Source: Bartonella machadoae | Lineage (GTDB): Bacteria > Pseudomonadota > Alphaproteobacteria > Rhizobiales > Rhizobiaceae | Assembly: GCF_022559585.1 (NCBI RefSeq) | Contig: NZ_CP087114.1 | Span: 103,095 to 167,094, forward strand | Length of the DNA stretch: 64,000 nt | Direction: 5' to 3' | In this document: one piece after another, positions 24,027 through 32,083 of the stretch | Numbering within the stretch: the first letter of the stretch is position 1 | How the letters are laid out: each line of letters opens with the position of its first letter | Program-made: the position numbers and the translations under genes | The notes under the pieces: model-generated | What the model saw: only the letters and a program-made list of their open reading frames with translations | Databases searched by the model: none | Told to the model about the DNA's origin: nothing

Positions 24027-24293
24027 CTAGTTTTTAAGCTTTTCAAAAGACAAAACTTCTATATAGGTTTTGTAGTTCTTATGGTAACCAAAATATCGCA
24101 TACCATCGTTTGTTTTAGTTAAATCCAAAAACCTGCAAGATCTTCTCATACTTTCAGTTAAATCGCAGACAATATAGCAAAATCCAGGAACATTTTGAGA
24201 TGGTGGTATTGGACATCCATCCACTGTGAAAGCCTCACCTTTACGAACTTTTTCTAAATAATCAAAAACATGCGTAACTGGGCTTTTATCCAT
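24027..24293 (-). CDS. Hypothetical small protein
   Basis: An 88-residue protein, MDKSPVTHVFDYLEKVRKG..., with several aromatic and cysteine residues and no recognised motif. It lies in the early region between SSB and a second hypothetical gene, with about 220 bp and 150 bp of non-coding DNA on either side. The composition looks coding, but nothing can be said about function. Confidence 0.5.
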   Translation of the reverse strand: MDKSPVTHVFDYLEKVRKGEAFTVDGCPIPPSQNVPGFCYIVCDLTESMRRSCRFLDLTKTNDGMRYFGYHKNYKTYIEVLSFEKLKN

Positions 24294-24443
24294 TGGGTCT
24301 ATTTCATTTTCTGTTGGTTGTTCGATATTTACGATTATAATGGATTCAATCAGTTTTTATAAAACCATTATTTTTTTTCAGATGGACATCAAACATATCA
24401 AGGAGAAAGTTAGTATTTCCACCCGATTGAGGTGTTAATTTGT

Positions 24444-24920
24444 TCACTGAATGCTCCTGTTAATTTCATCTATGAGGGGCTCAATGTTGAGAACGCTTCT
24501 AGGCACAGCACCACCATATAGCCATGCTTTCACTTGCGCTTTGGTACTGTAATCTGCGTTTTCTGGTATTTCATGATATTGCCCACCATCAAATTCCTCA
24601 TATTCTCTTGCGCCATCTTCGTATTCATAAAGGTTATAAAAATACTCTGTAACCCCTAATCCCCATGGGGCATGCCCTCTTGCTGTTGCAACAAACTTTT
24701 TTTGCGGTTGTTTACGCCTTGTTAAGAACAAATCTCTAAAAATTCCCATGCTTTTAGTCCATAATTTTACCACTTGGTCTATTTGCCTCAAAAATGACCG
24801 TACAGAGCGTTTTTTAATTTTTATGCGGTTGTTTATCAAAAAATCTTTAAATCGTTTTGTACGGTCTCTTTTTGTCGATTTAAACACATATCTAATCGCA
24901 AAATGATCAGCACTTTTCAC
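24444..24920 (-). CDS. Hypothetical phage early protein
   Basis: A 158-residue protein with a basic N-terminal half (KSTKRDRTKRFKDFLINNRI, then KIKKRSVRSFLRQID) and an acidic, aromatic C-terminal half (YFYNLYEYEDGAREYEEFDGG). It overlaps the stop of the upstream gene by one base and so belongs to the replication operon. Its function is unknown; the basic half suggests DNA or RNA contact. Confidence 0.6.
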   Translation of the reverse strand: MKSADHFAIRYVFKSTKRDRTKRFKDFLINNRIKIKKRSVRSFLRQIDQVVKLWTKSMGIFRDLFLTRRKQPQKKFVATARGHAPWGLGVTEYFYNLYEYEDGAREYEEFDGGQYHEIPENADYSTKAQVKAWLYGGAVPRSVLNIEPLIDEINRSIQ

Positions 24921-25543
24921 TATTTTGCTATATCATCAACCTTTTTCATAACATCCCCTATGCCACTAAAAGCTCTTTCAAGCTCTTGCTTGTGAACAAG
25001 AGTTAGGGGTCTAAAATAATCTCTCGCTGTTTTTTCTTTCGCTGCTTTTTCACGTGTATTTTCAATCGCTCTACGTACACTGCCGGCTTTTGAAAGAAGG
25101 GTGTTTTCTATGCTTTGGCAATAAGCTAATAGCTCTCCGCAAGTTGGCATAAATGTTTTTGATACCCCATTTGCTTGACCAATTACGATATCTTCAACGC
25201 CCTTTTTCAGGGCATATGACGAAATGCGGTCCAGCAACATGCCATAGGATAGAACGACGGCTTTGGCATCTGTATTCGCAGGTACCCGCATACTTGAAAG
25301 CAGAAAAGAAGCTTTTTCAATCTGTTCAACCGAAGCTTTCACAGAGAGCAAGGTTTCTAGACGATTGCAAGCATCTAAGGTTTTTTCCTCCTCCTGTTTC
25401 GTCAATGTATTCCCAGCTTTCAGCATCAATGGATACCCCGGATTGATCATTTCGATAATCTTCTCTAGATGAGAGATGATTTCTGAGTTCGCTAAAGCCT
25501 TCTGCAAGTTGTTTTGTGAAAGTTTTCGGAGTGAATTTTCCAT
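24920..25543 (-). CDS. Hypothetical phage replication-region protein
   Basis: A 207-residue, mostly helical protein starting at ATG 25543 with GGTGGT upstream. Regular heptad-like stretches (SHLEKIIEMINPG, EKTLDACNRLETLLSV) suggest a coiled or all-helical fold. It occupies the place of lambda P, directly after the replication-initiator-like gene, which hints at a helicase-loader-type role, but I do not see a P-family or DnaC motif. It overlaps the end of the initiator gene by 218 bp in another frame. Confidence 0.6.
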   Translation of the reverse strand: MENSLRKLSQNNLQKALANSEIISHLEKIIEMINPGYPLMLKAGNTLTKQEEEKTLDACNRLETLLSVKASVEQIEKASFLLSSMRVPANTDAKAVVLSYGMLLDRISSYALKKGVEDIVIGQANGVSKTFMPTCGELLAYCQSIENTLLSKAGSVRRAIENTREKAAKEKTARDYFRPLTLVHKQELERAFSGIGDVMKKVDDIAK

Positions 25544-26459
25544 AATTACCACCTATTTGATTAATTTTATGATCTTTTGAGTTTCTAATCCAATTGCGCC
25601 ACGTTGCTTGCCAATCGATTTTGGTTGCATCCTTGCCTGTCTTGGCTTTCCAATAATCTCGAAACTTTGCAATTTCGATTTTCACACGCTCTGGAGGCAA
25701 GCCCTCTGTAATTGCGAAATCGTAATCCGGCTCGAAATCGTCTGGTAATCGACAGCCTCGATTGGCTTTAGAGCGCTTGGCTTTTTTGGGAACGTTTTCT
25801 TGCTCGTGAACAGCAGGTTTATCCTCTGCCACCGTTTCGATTGCATCTGCTTGCTTTTCGCAATCATGGTCTTCTGAAGGCTCGTCAACCTGTTCGTTTG
25901 TTTCTAAATCTTCAAAATCAATTTCTTTTTTTGCTAACACGATAGTGTTAGTTTTTTTATTATAACTGTTATTGTTATTGTTAATGTGTTGTCGTGATGA
26001 GGTCATGATGATGTCATCATGATCTCGTGATGAACTCGTCATGACTTCATGATGATCTTGTGATGATGTCATGATAGACGCATCATATTCTTTTGATGCA
26101 TTATCTTTCTGCTTATTTTTCCTAGTGTTTGCAGCTTTGATAGCTTTTTCCGAAAGCCTGTTTAAATTCTCATTACAATTTTTTAACTCTTCTTCGACTT
26201 GTGTACTCCACAAATTTCCATCTTCTAATTGAAGAATTAATTTTTTTCGAATGAGTTTTTCTAATGATTTTTTAAACGTTTGCACTGAACAACCAACAAT
26301 GCGTGCTAAAGCAGAAGTGTCATCATAAATCGGTTCACAGGCTCGATACATGAGAGCAGTGAGTGTACTATAAGTAGCTTTCTCTGCTGCATCAGTACCA
26401 GCAAAGTCCATAATCCAATCTTGATAAAAATTACGGACCCAAGGTAATTGATTAGCCAT
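25326..26459 (-). CDS. DUF1376-type phage replication protein
   Basis: A 377-residue protein. Residues about 5-100 are a DUF1376 domain (WVRNFYQDWIMDFAGTDAAEKATYSTLTALMYRA, then ALARIVGCSVQTFKKSLEKLI), a winged-helix-like module common in phage replication initiators. Residues about 125-165 are low-complexity S/R/D/H repeats ending in an asparagine run, encoded by an iteron-like DNA cluster. A C-terminal domain near residues 255-300 (YDFAITEGLPPERVKIEIAKFRDYW) matches the DnaT/YdaU-type C-terminal region. The placing of repeats plus AT-rich DNA inside an initiator gene parallels lambda O. Confidence 0.75.
   Translation of the reverse strand: MANQLPWVRNFYQDWIMDFAGTDAAEKATYSTLTALMYRACEPIYDDTSALARIVGCSVQTFKKSLEKLIRKKLILQLEDGNLWSTQVEEELKNCNENLNRLSEKAIKAANTRKNKQKDNASKEYDASIMTSSQDHHEVMTSSSRDHDDIIMTSSRQHINNNNNSYNKKTNTIVLAKKEIDFEDLETNEQVDEPSEDHDCEKQADAIETVAEDKPAVHEQENVPKKAKRSKANRGCRLPDDFEPDYDFAITEGLPPERVKIEIAKFRDYWKAKTGKDATKIDWQATWRNWIRNSKDHKINQIGGNYGKFTPKTFTKQLAEGFSELRNHLSSREDYRNDQSGVSIDAESWEYIDETGGGKNLRCLQSSRNLALCESFG
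25941..26090. repeat. Iteron-like TGATGA/TCATGA cluster with AT-rich flank (candidate origin)
   Basis: Between about 25990 and 26090, TGATGA and TCATGA motifs recur many times, for example GTGATGAGGTCATGATGA and GTGATGATGTCATGATAG. They flank an AT-rich run (25951-25990). The cluster lies inside the DUF1376 replication gene. In lambda the origin has the same layout: iterons beside an AT-rich stretch within gene O. The repeats are irregular, so this is a candidate only. Confidence 0.4.
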
Positions 26460-26499
26460 TCTCTTGTTCTTTCTTGTGCTTATGCCATATGGCTTCTGA

Positions 26500-26793
26500 T
26501 TATTGCGTGTTATTTTTTAGCTCTTCTTCAACATCTACACTCCAGATATGTTCGTCATCCAAAAGGAAGATGTGTCCAGTTTCAGATAAGAGATCAAATG
26601 CATCATTAAGCTCGTCAATTGAACAGCGTGCTAATGAAGCCAATGCTCGTAAATTGTTCGTAAGAGGTTTGCCAGTATGTAGCATTCTTAATCGCAACCT
26701 CATGTAAATATTGCCTTCAGTAGGGGGTAAAGCAGCGAGATCAAGAAGCCATTTTTCTACATTAATTTTTATCCAAGATGTTTTTTCAGACAT
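26500..26793 (-). CDS. Small DUF1376 / YdaU-like protein
   Basis: A 97-residue single-domain DUF1376 protein (KINVEKWLLDLAALPPTEGNIYMRLRLRML, then ALASLARCSIDELNDAFDLLSETG). It is a shorter paralogue of the N-terminal domain of the next gene; both end this domain with WS.(Q/D)VEEELKN. AGGGGA lies upstream of the ATG. It probably binds DNA in phage replication or acts as a regulator of its larger neighbour. Confidence 0.75.
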   Translation of the reverse strand: MSEKTSWIKINVEKWLLDLAALPPTEGNIYMRLRLRMLHTGKPLTNNLRALASLARCSIDELNDAFDLLSETGHIFLLDDEHIWSVDVEEELKNNTQ

Positions 26794-26796
26794 TAC

Positions 26797-27264
26797 TTAT
26801 TCCCCTTCTTTCATTAAATATAAAATTGCTAAAGCATCTGCTTCATTATCATCCTTAGGCTTGTGTCCCTTTGCACATATCGCCTGTATTATCTCTTCTT
26901 TTGAGGCATTTCCTTTTCCTGTCGTTGCCTTCTTAATTGTGCCAACAGGGATGCCTTCATAAGGTATCTGATGATGTTCACACCAAGCTGTTAAATGACC
27001 TAGAAAACCACCGTAAACATGCGCCGCATCAGTACCAACATGACGGCGCACCTCTTCAAAATACACGGCATCAATACCACCGGCTGTTGCCTTCATTTCT
27101 GTAAGCCATTGTTTAAAGCGCAAATAACGCATCCCCCCACCTTCAAAACGGCGTGGTTGAAAATTGACCGTGCCACTGAATATGTGACCATCAGCACCAC
27201 GTATCGCCCATCCCGTTGTGGTACCTAGATCAAGACAAAGAATGGTTGGTGTGTTAGTGATCAT
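26797..27264 (-). CDS. RuvC-like Holliday-junction nuclease
   Basis: A 155-residue RNase-H-fold nuclease of the phage RuvC type. Acidic catalytic positions are present: D12 in CLDLGTTTGWA, E70 in VYFEEVRRH, and D139/D143 in KPKDDNEADALAI. It is close in length to cellular RuvC but differs enough to be the phage-specific group. It would resolve branched DNA during replication or before packaging. It opens the replication operon with AAGGGGG upstream. Confidence 0.88.
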   Translation of the reverse strand: MITNTPTILCLDLGTTTGWAIRGADGHIFSGTVNFQPRRFEGGGMRYLRFKQWLTEMKATAGGIDAVYFEEVRRHVGTDAAHVYGGFLGHLTAWCEHHQIPYEGIPVGTIKKATTGKGNASKEEIIQAICAKGHKPKDDNEADALAILYLMKEGE

Positions 27265-27355
27265 ATTCCCCCCCTTAAGGCTGTTGTGTATTATATATTT
27301 GCCATGACAGAGCGCGTAATGAGTGGATTAACTCACTTAGGCAAACGTTTTTATG

Positions 27356-27778
27356 CTACGATTTATTGATTTGATTTCTTTTTTTGATGACTTCATCCCT
27401 TAAAAGATCAAGCTTTAAGATATCAAGCTTATCTTTGACTAAGATCATAAACAAGATCAGATCATTTAAGCGATAAAAAGATAACAACTCTTGAGAAAAA
27501 TAATTATCAAACCAAGTTGTAAAAGCTTGCATAAAAACAGATGAAAACCATTGATTAAAATCATTGTATGGCAATAACGGAAAATAATTTCTATCATCAC
27601 GCGCAAAGATACTATACAGCATATAGACAAAATAACCTGTTGATGAGGGATCTATTCTTGTTTCAAAACGTGCATCTTGAGGCGAACGGACACCATAATA
27701 TATGGTTGCCTCTCCAATATTATTAACAAGATCAATCAACTGGACTTTACTTATAGTGATATGTGGTTCATCTATCAT
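27356..27778 (-). CDS. Hypothetical phage early protein
   Basis: A 140-residue protein with no recognised motif, rich in aromatic and hydrophobic residues (YFVYMLYSIFARDDRNYFPLLPYNDF). It lies just after the Cro-like gene in the early left operon, 91 bp ahead of the RuvC-like gene. It may be an early host-takeover or regulatory protein. No signal peptide or clear membrane helix was identified. Confidence 0.55.
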   Translation of the reverse strand: MIDEPHITISKVQLIDLVNNIGEATIYYGVRSPQDARFETRIDPSSTGYFVYMLYSIFARDDRNYFPLLPYNDFNQWFSSVFMQAFTTWFDNYFSQELLSFYRLNDLILFMILVKDKLDILKLDLLRDEVIKKRNQINKS

Positions 27779-27795
27779 CTCTTAATCTTTCTTCT

Positions 27796-28068
27796 TTAAG
27801 AGTGTGAATTGGGCTGGTGGTGTTTGTTGTCAGATAAAGGAGCGGCAATAAAAGCAGAACTAGAAACAGAGCTGTCTTTCAATTGTTGCAATTTTAAATA
27901 ACTCTTTAAAGATAGTCCTTTGCCTTGTTCCCAACGACAAACAGAAGCTTGCTTAACACCTAAAATATCTGCTAATTCCTTTTGTGTTAGCGATAAACAC
28001 TTTCGGATAGATTTAACCTTAAATTTTCCCTCTGTGTCCATTTGAGTTAAGTCCTTTATTTTAACCAT
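27796..28068 (-). CDS. Cro-like helix-turn-helix regulator
   Basis: A 90-residue protein from ATG 28068 (or 81 residues from ATG 28041, which has AGGA upstream). It carries an XRE-type helix-turn-helix (SIRKCLSLTQKELADILGVKQASVCRWEQGKG). It is divergent from the CI-type repressor with 72 bp between the two starts, the classic lysis/lysogeny switch arrangement, so it is best seen as Cro. The C-terminal 35 residues are polar and low in complexity. A TATAC-N6-GTATA operator overlaps its start codon. Confidence 0.82.
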   Translation of the reverse strand: MVKIKDLTQMDTEGKFKVKSIRKCLSLTQKELADILGVKQASVCRWEQGKGLSLKSYLKLQQLKDSSVSSSAFIAAPLSDNKHHQPNSHS

Positions 28069-28083
28069 ATACGCAATTGTATA
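28068..28083. promoter_or_regulatory. Repressor operator TATAC-N6-GTATA, switch site
   Basis: TATACGCAATTGTATA lies in the cro-cI intergenic region over the cro start. Its reverse complement differs at only two positions from the site at 28841-28856. TATAC and GTATA are perfect half-sites. It is followed by the AT-rich promoter region (GTATAGTATATAATA, 28079-28093). Together they suggest recognition by CI and/or Cro. Confidence 0.6.
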
Positions 28084-28140
28084 GTATATAATAAAAAAAA
28101 CAATAGATTTTTTTAATTTAAAAATCATAAGTAACTAATT

Positions 28141-28743
28141 ATGACGAAAAATATCATTGCGACATTGCAAGTATTGCAATCTGAGTTTGGTCTTAATCAG
28201 AAAGATCTTGCTGATAGACTAAATGTAACCCAAGCAACTGTATCAAGATGGTTAGGAAGCGAATCTGATCCCAGAGGTTCACACAGAGACGCAATTTTAG
28301 AACTTTATAAGAGCTTAAAGGGTTATAATCAAGTTACTACACTTGTTCCTATTATGGGGTATGTAGGAGCGGGGTTAGAGATTGACACTGATGTTGAGCA
28401 AATCCCAGAAGATGGGCTTGAAACAATCGAAATACCATTTGATTTGCCTTTTGAAACAATAGGATTCATGGTTCGTGGAGATTCTATGTATCCTGTATAT
28501 AAAGATGGTGATTTAATCGTAGTTAAACATTTGCAAACAAAACCAGTGAGTGATTATTACGGTGATGAAGTTGTTGTGCTAACAGAAGATAATAGACGAT
28601 TTATCAAACAAATTACCCGTTCTTCAGAGGGCATTGTACTTAAATCATGGAATGCGCTACCTATTAAAAATGTTAAGATAAAATGGGTTGGAGAAATAGT
28701 TGCAATACTACCTCGCAAATCCTATCGTCCACTTATGAAATAA
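28141..28743 (+). CDS. CI/LexA-like prophage repressor with S24 peptidase domain
   Basis: A 200-residue repressor. The N-terminal helix-turn-helix (FGLNQKDLADRLNVTQATVSRWL) is followed by a linker with the A77-G78 cleavage site (YVGAGLE). A C-terminal S24 domain has nucleophile S115 (VRGDSMYP) and general-base K156 (RRFIKQI). All residues needed for RecA-stimulated self-cleavage are present, so the prophage should be inducible by DNA damage. It is divergent from the Cro-like gene and opens the right arm. Confidence 0.93.
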   Translation: MTKNIIATLQVLQSEFGLNQKDLADRLNVTQATVSRWLGSESDPRGSHRDAILELYKSLKGYNQVTTLVPIMGYVGAGLEIDTDVEQIPEDGLETIEIPFDLPFETIGFMVRGDSMYPVYKDGDLIVVKHLQTKPVSDYYGDEVVVLTEDNRRFIKQITRSSEGIVLKSWNALPIKNVKIKWVGEIVAILPRKSYRPLMK

Positions 28744-28840
28744 TCCCAGTAAAGCTTTTGATTCTATTGTTTTTGAAGATAGCATTTAAGTGAAAATGCA
28801 AAAAAAATGAAATATATGTAATTTTTTGCTTGCTTATATT

Positions 28841-28856
28841 TATACATTTGCGTATA
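28841..28856. promoter_or_regulatory. Second TATAC-N6-GTATA operator
   Basis: TATACATTTGCGTATA lies between cI and the next + strand gene, 58 bp before that gene's start. It shares half-sites and the TTGCGTATA core with the operator at 28068-28083 (opposite orientation). It probably lets the phage repressor control the right-arm genes. Confidence 0.55.
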
Positions 28857-28913
28857 AGTAATTATATAAACCAAACACAAGAGATTGCCAAGAGGCATCA
28901 GGGAGGGGAAATT

Positions 28914-29303
28914 ATGGATAAGCCAATTCTTATTAATTCCAATGAAATTTTATTAGTTGTATGTGATGATGAACACATTGGGCATTCGGGTCCACTTGAT
29001 GAAAGTCAAGTTTTAGAAATGATTGACGAGGCAGATAATGCCATAAAAATCTTTCGCATAAATCCTTCTGAAAACAGTTGTGAAGATATTTCTGAAGAAA
29101 TTGCAGAAATATACATAAAAGAAAACAGAGAATTTCTCGATGAGGACAGTAAAGTTCATTATTATGTAGGTGAAAGCGCTGCCTACGATAGTCTTTTAGA
29201 AGAAATTGCAGACGAAAAATATAATGATGAAGTCTACGGTACTTATGAAGAGCAGCACCGCCTGACTTTTTGGGATGTTATTCCAAATTATCCAAACTAT
29301 TAA
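28914..29303 (+). CDS. Hypothetical acidic phage protein
   Basis: A 129-residue very acidic protein, starting at ATG 28914 with GGGAGGGG upstream; the frame extends further but without a ribosome site. The sequence ([20 protein letters not shown], later DVIPNYPNY at the end) has no motif I recognise. The strong negative charge would suit a DNA mimic, such as an anti-restriction or anti-regulator protein, but this is only a possibility. A perfect palindromic terminator follows. Confidence 0.65.
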   Translation: MDKPILINSNEILLVVCDDEHIGHSGPLDESQVLEMIDEADNAIKIFRINPSENSCEDISEEIAEIYIKENREFLDEDSKVHYYVGESAAYDSLLEEIADEKYNDEVYGTYEEQHRLTFWDVIPNYPNY

Positions 29304-29304
29304 G

Positions 29305-29330
29305 GGCGTTTTTAAAAACGCCTCCTTTTC
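29305..29330 (+). terminator. Rho-independent terminator
   Basis: GGCGTTTTTAAAAACGCC (29305-29322) is a perfect 18-bp palindrome directly after the stop of the acidic protein gene, followed by a T-rich tract (TCCTTTTC). It separates that gene from the antirepressor. Confidence 0.75.
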
Positions 29331-29365
29331 TTTCTTTCAAATATTATCACAAATGGAATACAGGC

Positions 29366-30094
29366 ATGCATAATCTTGTCACAACAGCAGAAAGTACTTT
29401 TAAGAACGAAGCTATTCAAACCATGTCGAGTCGTGAAATTGCAGAATTGTGTGGTAAACAGCATGCACATATTATGCGTGATATTCGACAAATGTTAGGA
29501 GAATTGTACCCTGAAGGGGGTCAATCCAAATTTGGATCGACCTATTTAGACACGCAAGGTAGACCTCAAAATTGTTATAATCTTCCCAAGCGCGAATGTT
29601 TAATCCTCGTCTCAGGTTACAGCACAGCATTACGAGCAAAGATCATAGATCGTTGGCAACAATTAGAACAGCAAGTAATGGCACCGCAAATCGATTACTC
29701 TAGTCCACAAGTCATGTTAGGGGTTTTAAATTATCTCAAAAATGAGAATGAACAAAAAGACAATATGATTGCAGAATTAAAACCAAAGGCAATGGCTCTT
29801 GAAAGTTTACAGCGCCATGATGGGCTCTTTGGTCTTACCGAGACTGCTAAAATACTCGAAATGCAACCAAAACAGTTCATTCTCTTCTTACAGCAAAAAG
29901 GTTGGGTCTATCGACGCATGGCAAATGGGCATCTGTTGCCTTATCAAGACAAAATCCAAAAAGGTCTGATGGATTGTCCTACCATCACGATTCAAACTTC
30001 TGGCGGAATAAATAAAGTCATTCCTTCGGCAAAAATCACAACAAAAGGCATTGGTGTGCTTTCTCAAGAAATCAAAAGACAAAGCATGCATTAA
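29366..30094 (+). CDS. Rha/KilAC antirepressor of the right arm
   Basis: A 242-residue protein with the same two-domain layout as the cassette 2 regulator: Rha domain ([44 protein letters not shown]) and KilAC domain ([36 protein letters not shown]). It is more diverged than the two cassette copies are from each other and lacks the structured leader RNA. This is likely the ancestral phage gene from which the cassette regulators or their KilAC domain derive. I chose ATG 29366; longer starts overlap the upstream gene and terminator. Confidence 0.83.
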   Translation: MHNLVTTAESTFKNEAIQTMSSREIAELCGKQHAHIMRDIRQMLGELYPEGGQSKFGSTYLDTQGRPQNCYNLPKRECLILVSGYSTALRAKIIDRWQQLEQQVMAPQIDYSSPQVMLGVLNYLKNENEQKDNMIAELKPKAMALESLQRHDGLFGLTETAKILEMQPKQFILFLQQKGWVYRRMANGHLLPYQDKIQKGLMDCPTITIQTSGGINKVIPSAKITTKGIGVLSQEIKRQSMH

Positions 30095-30106
30095 GGGGTG
30101 ACCATC

Positions 30107-30778
30107 ATGGAAAAGAAATACGAATTCACTGATGCAATCGATATAGTTTATAGGCGTAAGGTTCGCCGTATTCGTGCATTGAAAAACTTTGGTGATATTA
30201 AAGCTGGTGATTTAGGCGGTTTTATAGAGCATGAAGGCAATTTAAGCCATGAGGGGGATTGTTGGGTTGGGGACAATGCTTGTGTTTCTCATAGTGCTAA
30301 AGTTTGCGGTAATGCAAGAGTATTTGAAAAAGCACGCATTGCAGACAGAGCATATATTAGTGACAATGCAAATGTTTTTGGAAATGCTTGTATTGAATCT
30401 GAAGCGTGTATTTTAAATAAAGCAAAAGTTTACGGAAAAGCAGAAGTCTTTGATAATGCTATGGTTTGCGATAATGCACAAGTTTTCGGTAATGCGGTAG
30501 TTTGTGGCAAGTCTCATATTTATGGTTATGCACAAGTTTACAACAAAGCACGCGTTCACGACCAAGCTAAGATTTATGGCAAAGCACGTGTTTACGGTCA
30601 AGCCAAGGTTTATGAGAAAGCACGTGTCTATAATAATGCAGAAGTTTATGAAAATGCAAAAGTTAAGGGTAGGGCAGAGGTTTACGCTCTTGGAAAGATT
30701 TATGGAGATGCATGTGTTTGTTGGAACGCATGTATTGGCGGCAATCAGTCCATCTCAACTGGAGAAAAAACCATATGA
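30107..30778 (+). CDS. Hexapeptide-repeat (left-handed beta-helix-like) protein 1
   Basis: A 223-residue protein. An N-terminal cap of about 50 residues (YEFTDAIDIVYRRKVRRIRALKNF, GDLGGFIEHEGNLSHEGDCWVG) is followed by about 25 hexapeptide-like turns of type (V/I)(Y/F)(G/D)xA(K/Q). This implies a beta-solenoid. Proteins of this kind occur in phages of Proteobacteria without a known function. AAGGGGTG supports ATG 30107. The stop overlaps the next gene's ATG as ATGA. There is no signal peptide. Confidence 0.78.
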   Translation: MEKKYEFTDAIDIVYRRKVRRIRALKNFGDIKAGDLGGFIEHEGNLSHEGDCWVGDNACVSHSAKVCGNARVFEKARIADRAYISDNANVFGNACIESEACILNKAKVYGKAEVFDNAMVCDNAQVFGNAVVCGKSHIYGYAQVYNKARVHDQAKIYGKARVYGQAKVYEKARVYNNAEVYENAKVKGRAEVYALGKIYGDACVCWNACIGGNQSISTGEKTI

Positions 30779-31254
30779 AAAAATACGAATTTACTGGTGA
30801 AACAATAGAGGTTTCTAGTAGAACTCTTCGCCGTGTCCGTGCATTGCAAGACTTTGGTGATGTAAAAAAAGGAGATTTAGGCGGTTGGATAGAAAAGGAA
30901 AAGAACCTCAGTCACGAAGGTAATTGTTGGGTTGGAGGCGATGCTAAGGTTTATGGTGATGCTCAGATTTATGGTGATGCCGATGTTAGCGGCGATACCT
31001 ATGTTTATGGCAATGCCAAGGTTTATGGTAGTGCAAAAGTTACAGGGAGTGCGCACATTTATCAAAATGCACAAGTTTATGATCATGCTACTGTAGCAGG
31101 CGCTTTTTTGAAAAGTGTTGAGATTTTTGGAGATGCACAAGTTTATGATAGTGCTTGCATTTATGACGAAGTCAAGATTTTTAGAAATGCTAAGGTTTGT
31201 GGATTGGCTCTCATTTGCGGAAACACGAGAATTCCTCAAGACATAAAAATTTAG
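30775..31254 (+). CDS. Hexapeptide-repeat (left-handed beta-helix-like) protein 2
   Basis: A 159-residue paralogue of the previous protein with the same cap (KKYEFTGETIEV, GDLGGWIEKEKNLSHEGNCW) and fewer turns (VYGDAQIYGDADVSGDTYVYG...). Repeats are cleaner here, with a period of 18 bp. The ATG lies within the upstream stop, so the two are co-translated. The pair may form a hetero-oligomer, or one may be a length variant of the other after duplication. It lies before the recombination genes ERF and YqaJ. Confidence 0.78.
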   Translation: MKKYEFTGETIEVSSRTLRRVRALQDFGDVKKGDLGGWIEKEKNLSHEGNCWVGGDAKVYGDAQIYGDADVSGDTYVYGNAKVYGSAKVTGSAHIYQNAQVYDHATVAGAFLKSVEIFGDAQVYDSACIYDEVKIFRNAKVCGLALICGNTRIPQDIKI

Positions 31255-31278
31255 CAACAAACAACCCTTTTAACACAA

Positions 31279-31327
31279 GCGTGATTCACGCAACGGGTGA
31301 GTTGCACGCTAATGGAGGAAAACAAGA
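31279..31327 (+). promoter_or_regulatory. Repeated leader hairpin before the ERF gene
   Basis: GCGTGATTCACGC (31279-31291) forms a 5-bp hairpin 36 nt before the ERF start codon. A matching hairpin with the same spacing lies at 32769-32781 before another phage gene. The stretches that follow are also alike, down to the ribosome site. This suggests a shared leader element. Confidence 0.4.
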
Positions 31328-32082
31328 TGAATGAACAAAATACGAGCTTAACAGAAGTTGAAAAAACGCAACATTTAGACGTCGAACAAACTGCTATGGA
31401 ACGCATTTTAAATAAAGCATTAGAAAGTGACGTCGACATGGACCGCTTAGAACGTCTTCTTGATTTAAGAGAAAAAGAAATAAAAAGACAGAACCATCAG
31501 AGCTTTATTCATGATCTTTCGGCTATGCAAATCGAATATCAAACAATCACCAAAAATGCTAAAAACAACCATACTAAGAGTGCATATGCAACCCTTGATC
31601 AGTATATTGACGCTGTAAAGGACACTCTTGCAAAACACCGCTTCGCTTTGTTTTCTCATATTAAAAATCAAACAGAAAAAAACATTACCATAGAAATAAC
31701 TCTGTCTCATCCTTCAGGAAATCAAATCTCAACAGAAGGAACATTTCCAATTGATGGACAAGGAAGCAAAAATAATATTCAATCTCTTGGTTCTACGATT
31801 ACCTATGCACGCAGATATCTGTTAGGCATGCTTCTTAATGTCGCAAGCAAAGAAGACGATAAAGATGGGAATATGCCTGAAAAACCGGCTTTTCCGGAGC
31901 AGATCAATGAAATCAGAAGACTGATGATACAAACAAAGGCAGAAGAAAAAAAGATACTTTCTTATGCAAATGTCGAAAAGCTTGACGATATCTCTGATCA
32001 GAGCGCGCAAACCATTTTGCACCTTTTAAAAGATAAACAAAATAAGCAAATGGCATCAACACAACAACAAACGGCGGTGTGA
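31327..32082 (+). CDS. ERF-family single-strand annealing protein
   Basis: A 251-residue recombination protein of the ERF family. The conserved core reads FIHDLSAMQIEYQTITKNAKN, then YATLDQYIDAVKDTLAKHRFALFSH and NIQSLGSTITYARRYLLGMLLNV. ATG 31327 has GGAGG upstream. ERF proteins anneal complementary single strands and circularise phage DNA. With the YqaJ nuclease 1 bp downstream it forms a two-component recombination system like Red beta/exo. The C-terminal region (about residues 185-251) is variable. Confidence 0.9.
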   Translation: MNEQNTSLTEVEKTQHLDVEQTAMERILNKALESDVDMDRLERLLDLREKEIKRQNHQSFIHDLSAMQIEYQTITKNAKNNHTKSAYATLDQYIDAVKDTLAKHRFALFSHIKNQTEKNITIEITLSHPSGNQISTEGTFPIDGQGSKNNIQSLGSTITYARRYLLGMLLNVASKEDDKDGNMPEKPAFPEQINEIRRLMIQTKAEEKKILSYANVEKLDDISDQSAQTILHLLKDKQNKQMASTQQQTAV

Positions 32083-32083
32083 T

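Noticed and set aside
30413..30601. Antisense frame in the hexapeptide-repeat gene
   Set aside because: A periodic shadow of the 18-bp repeat; no independent support.
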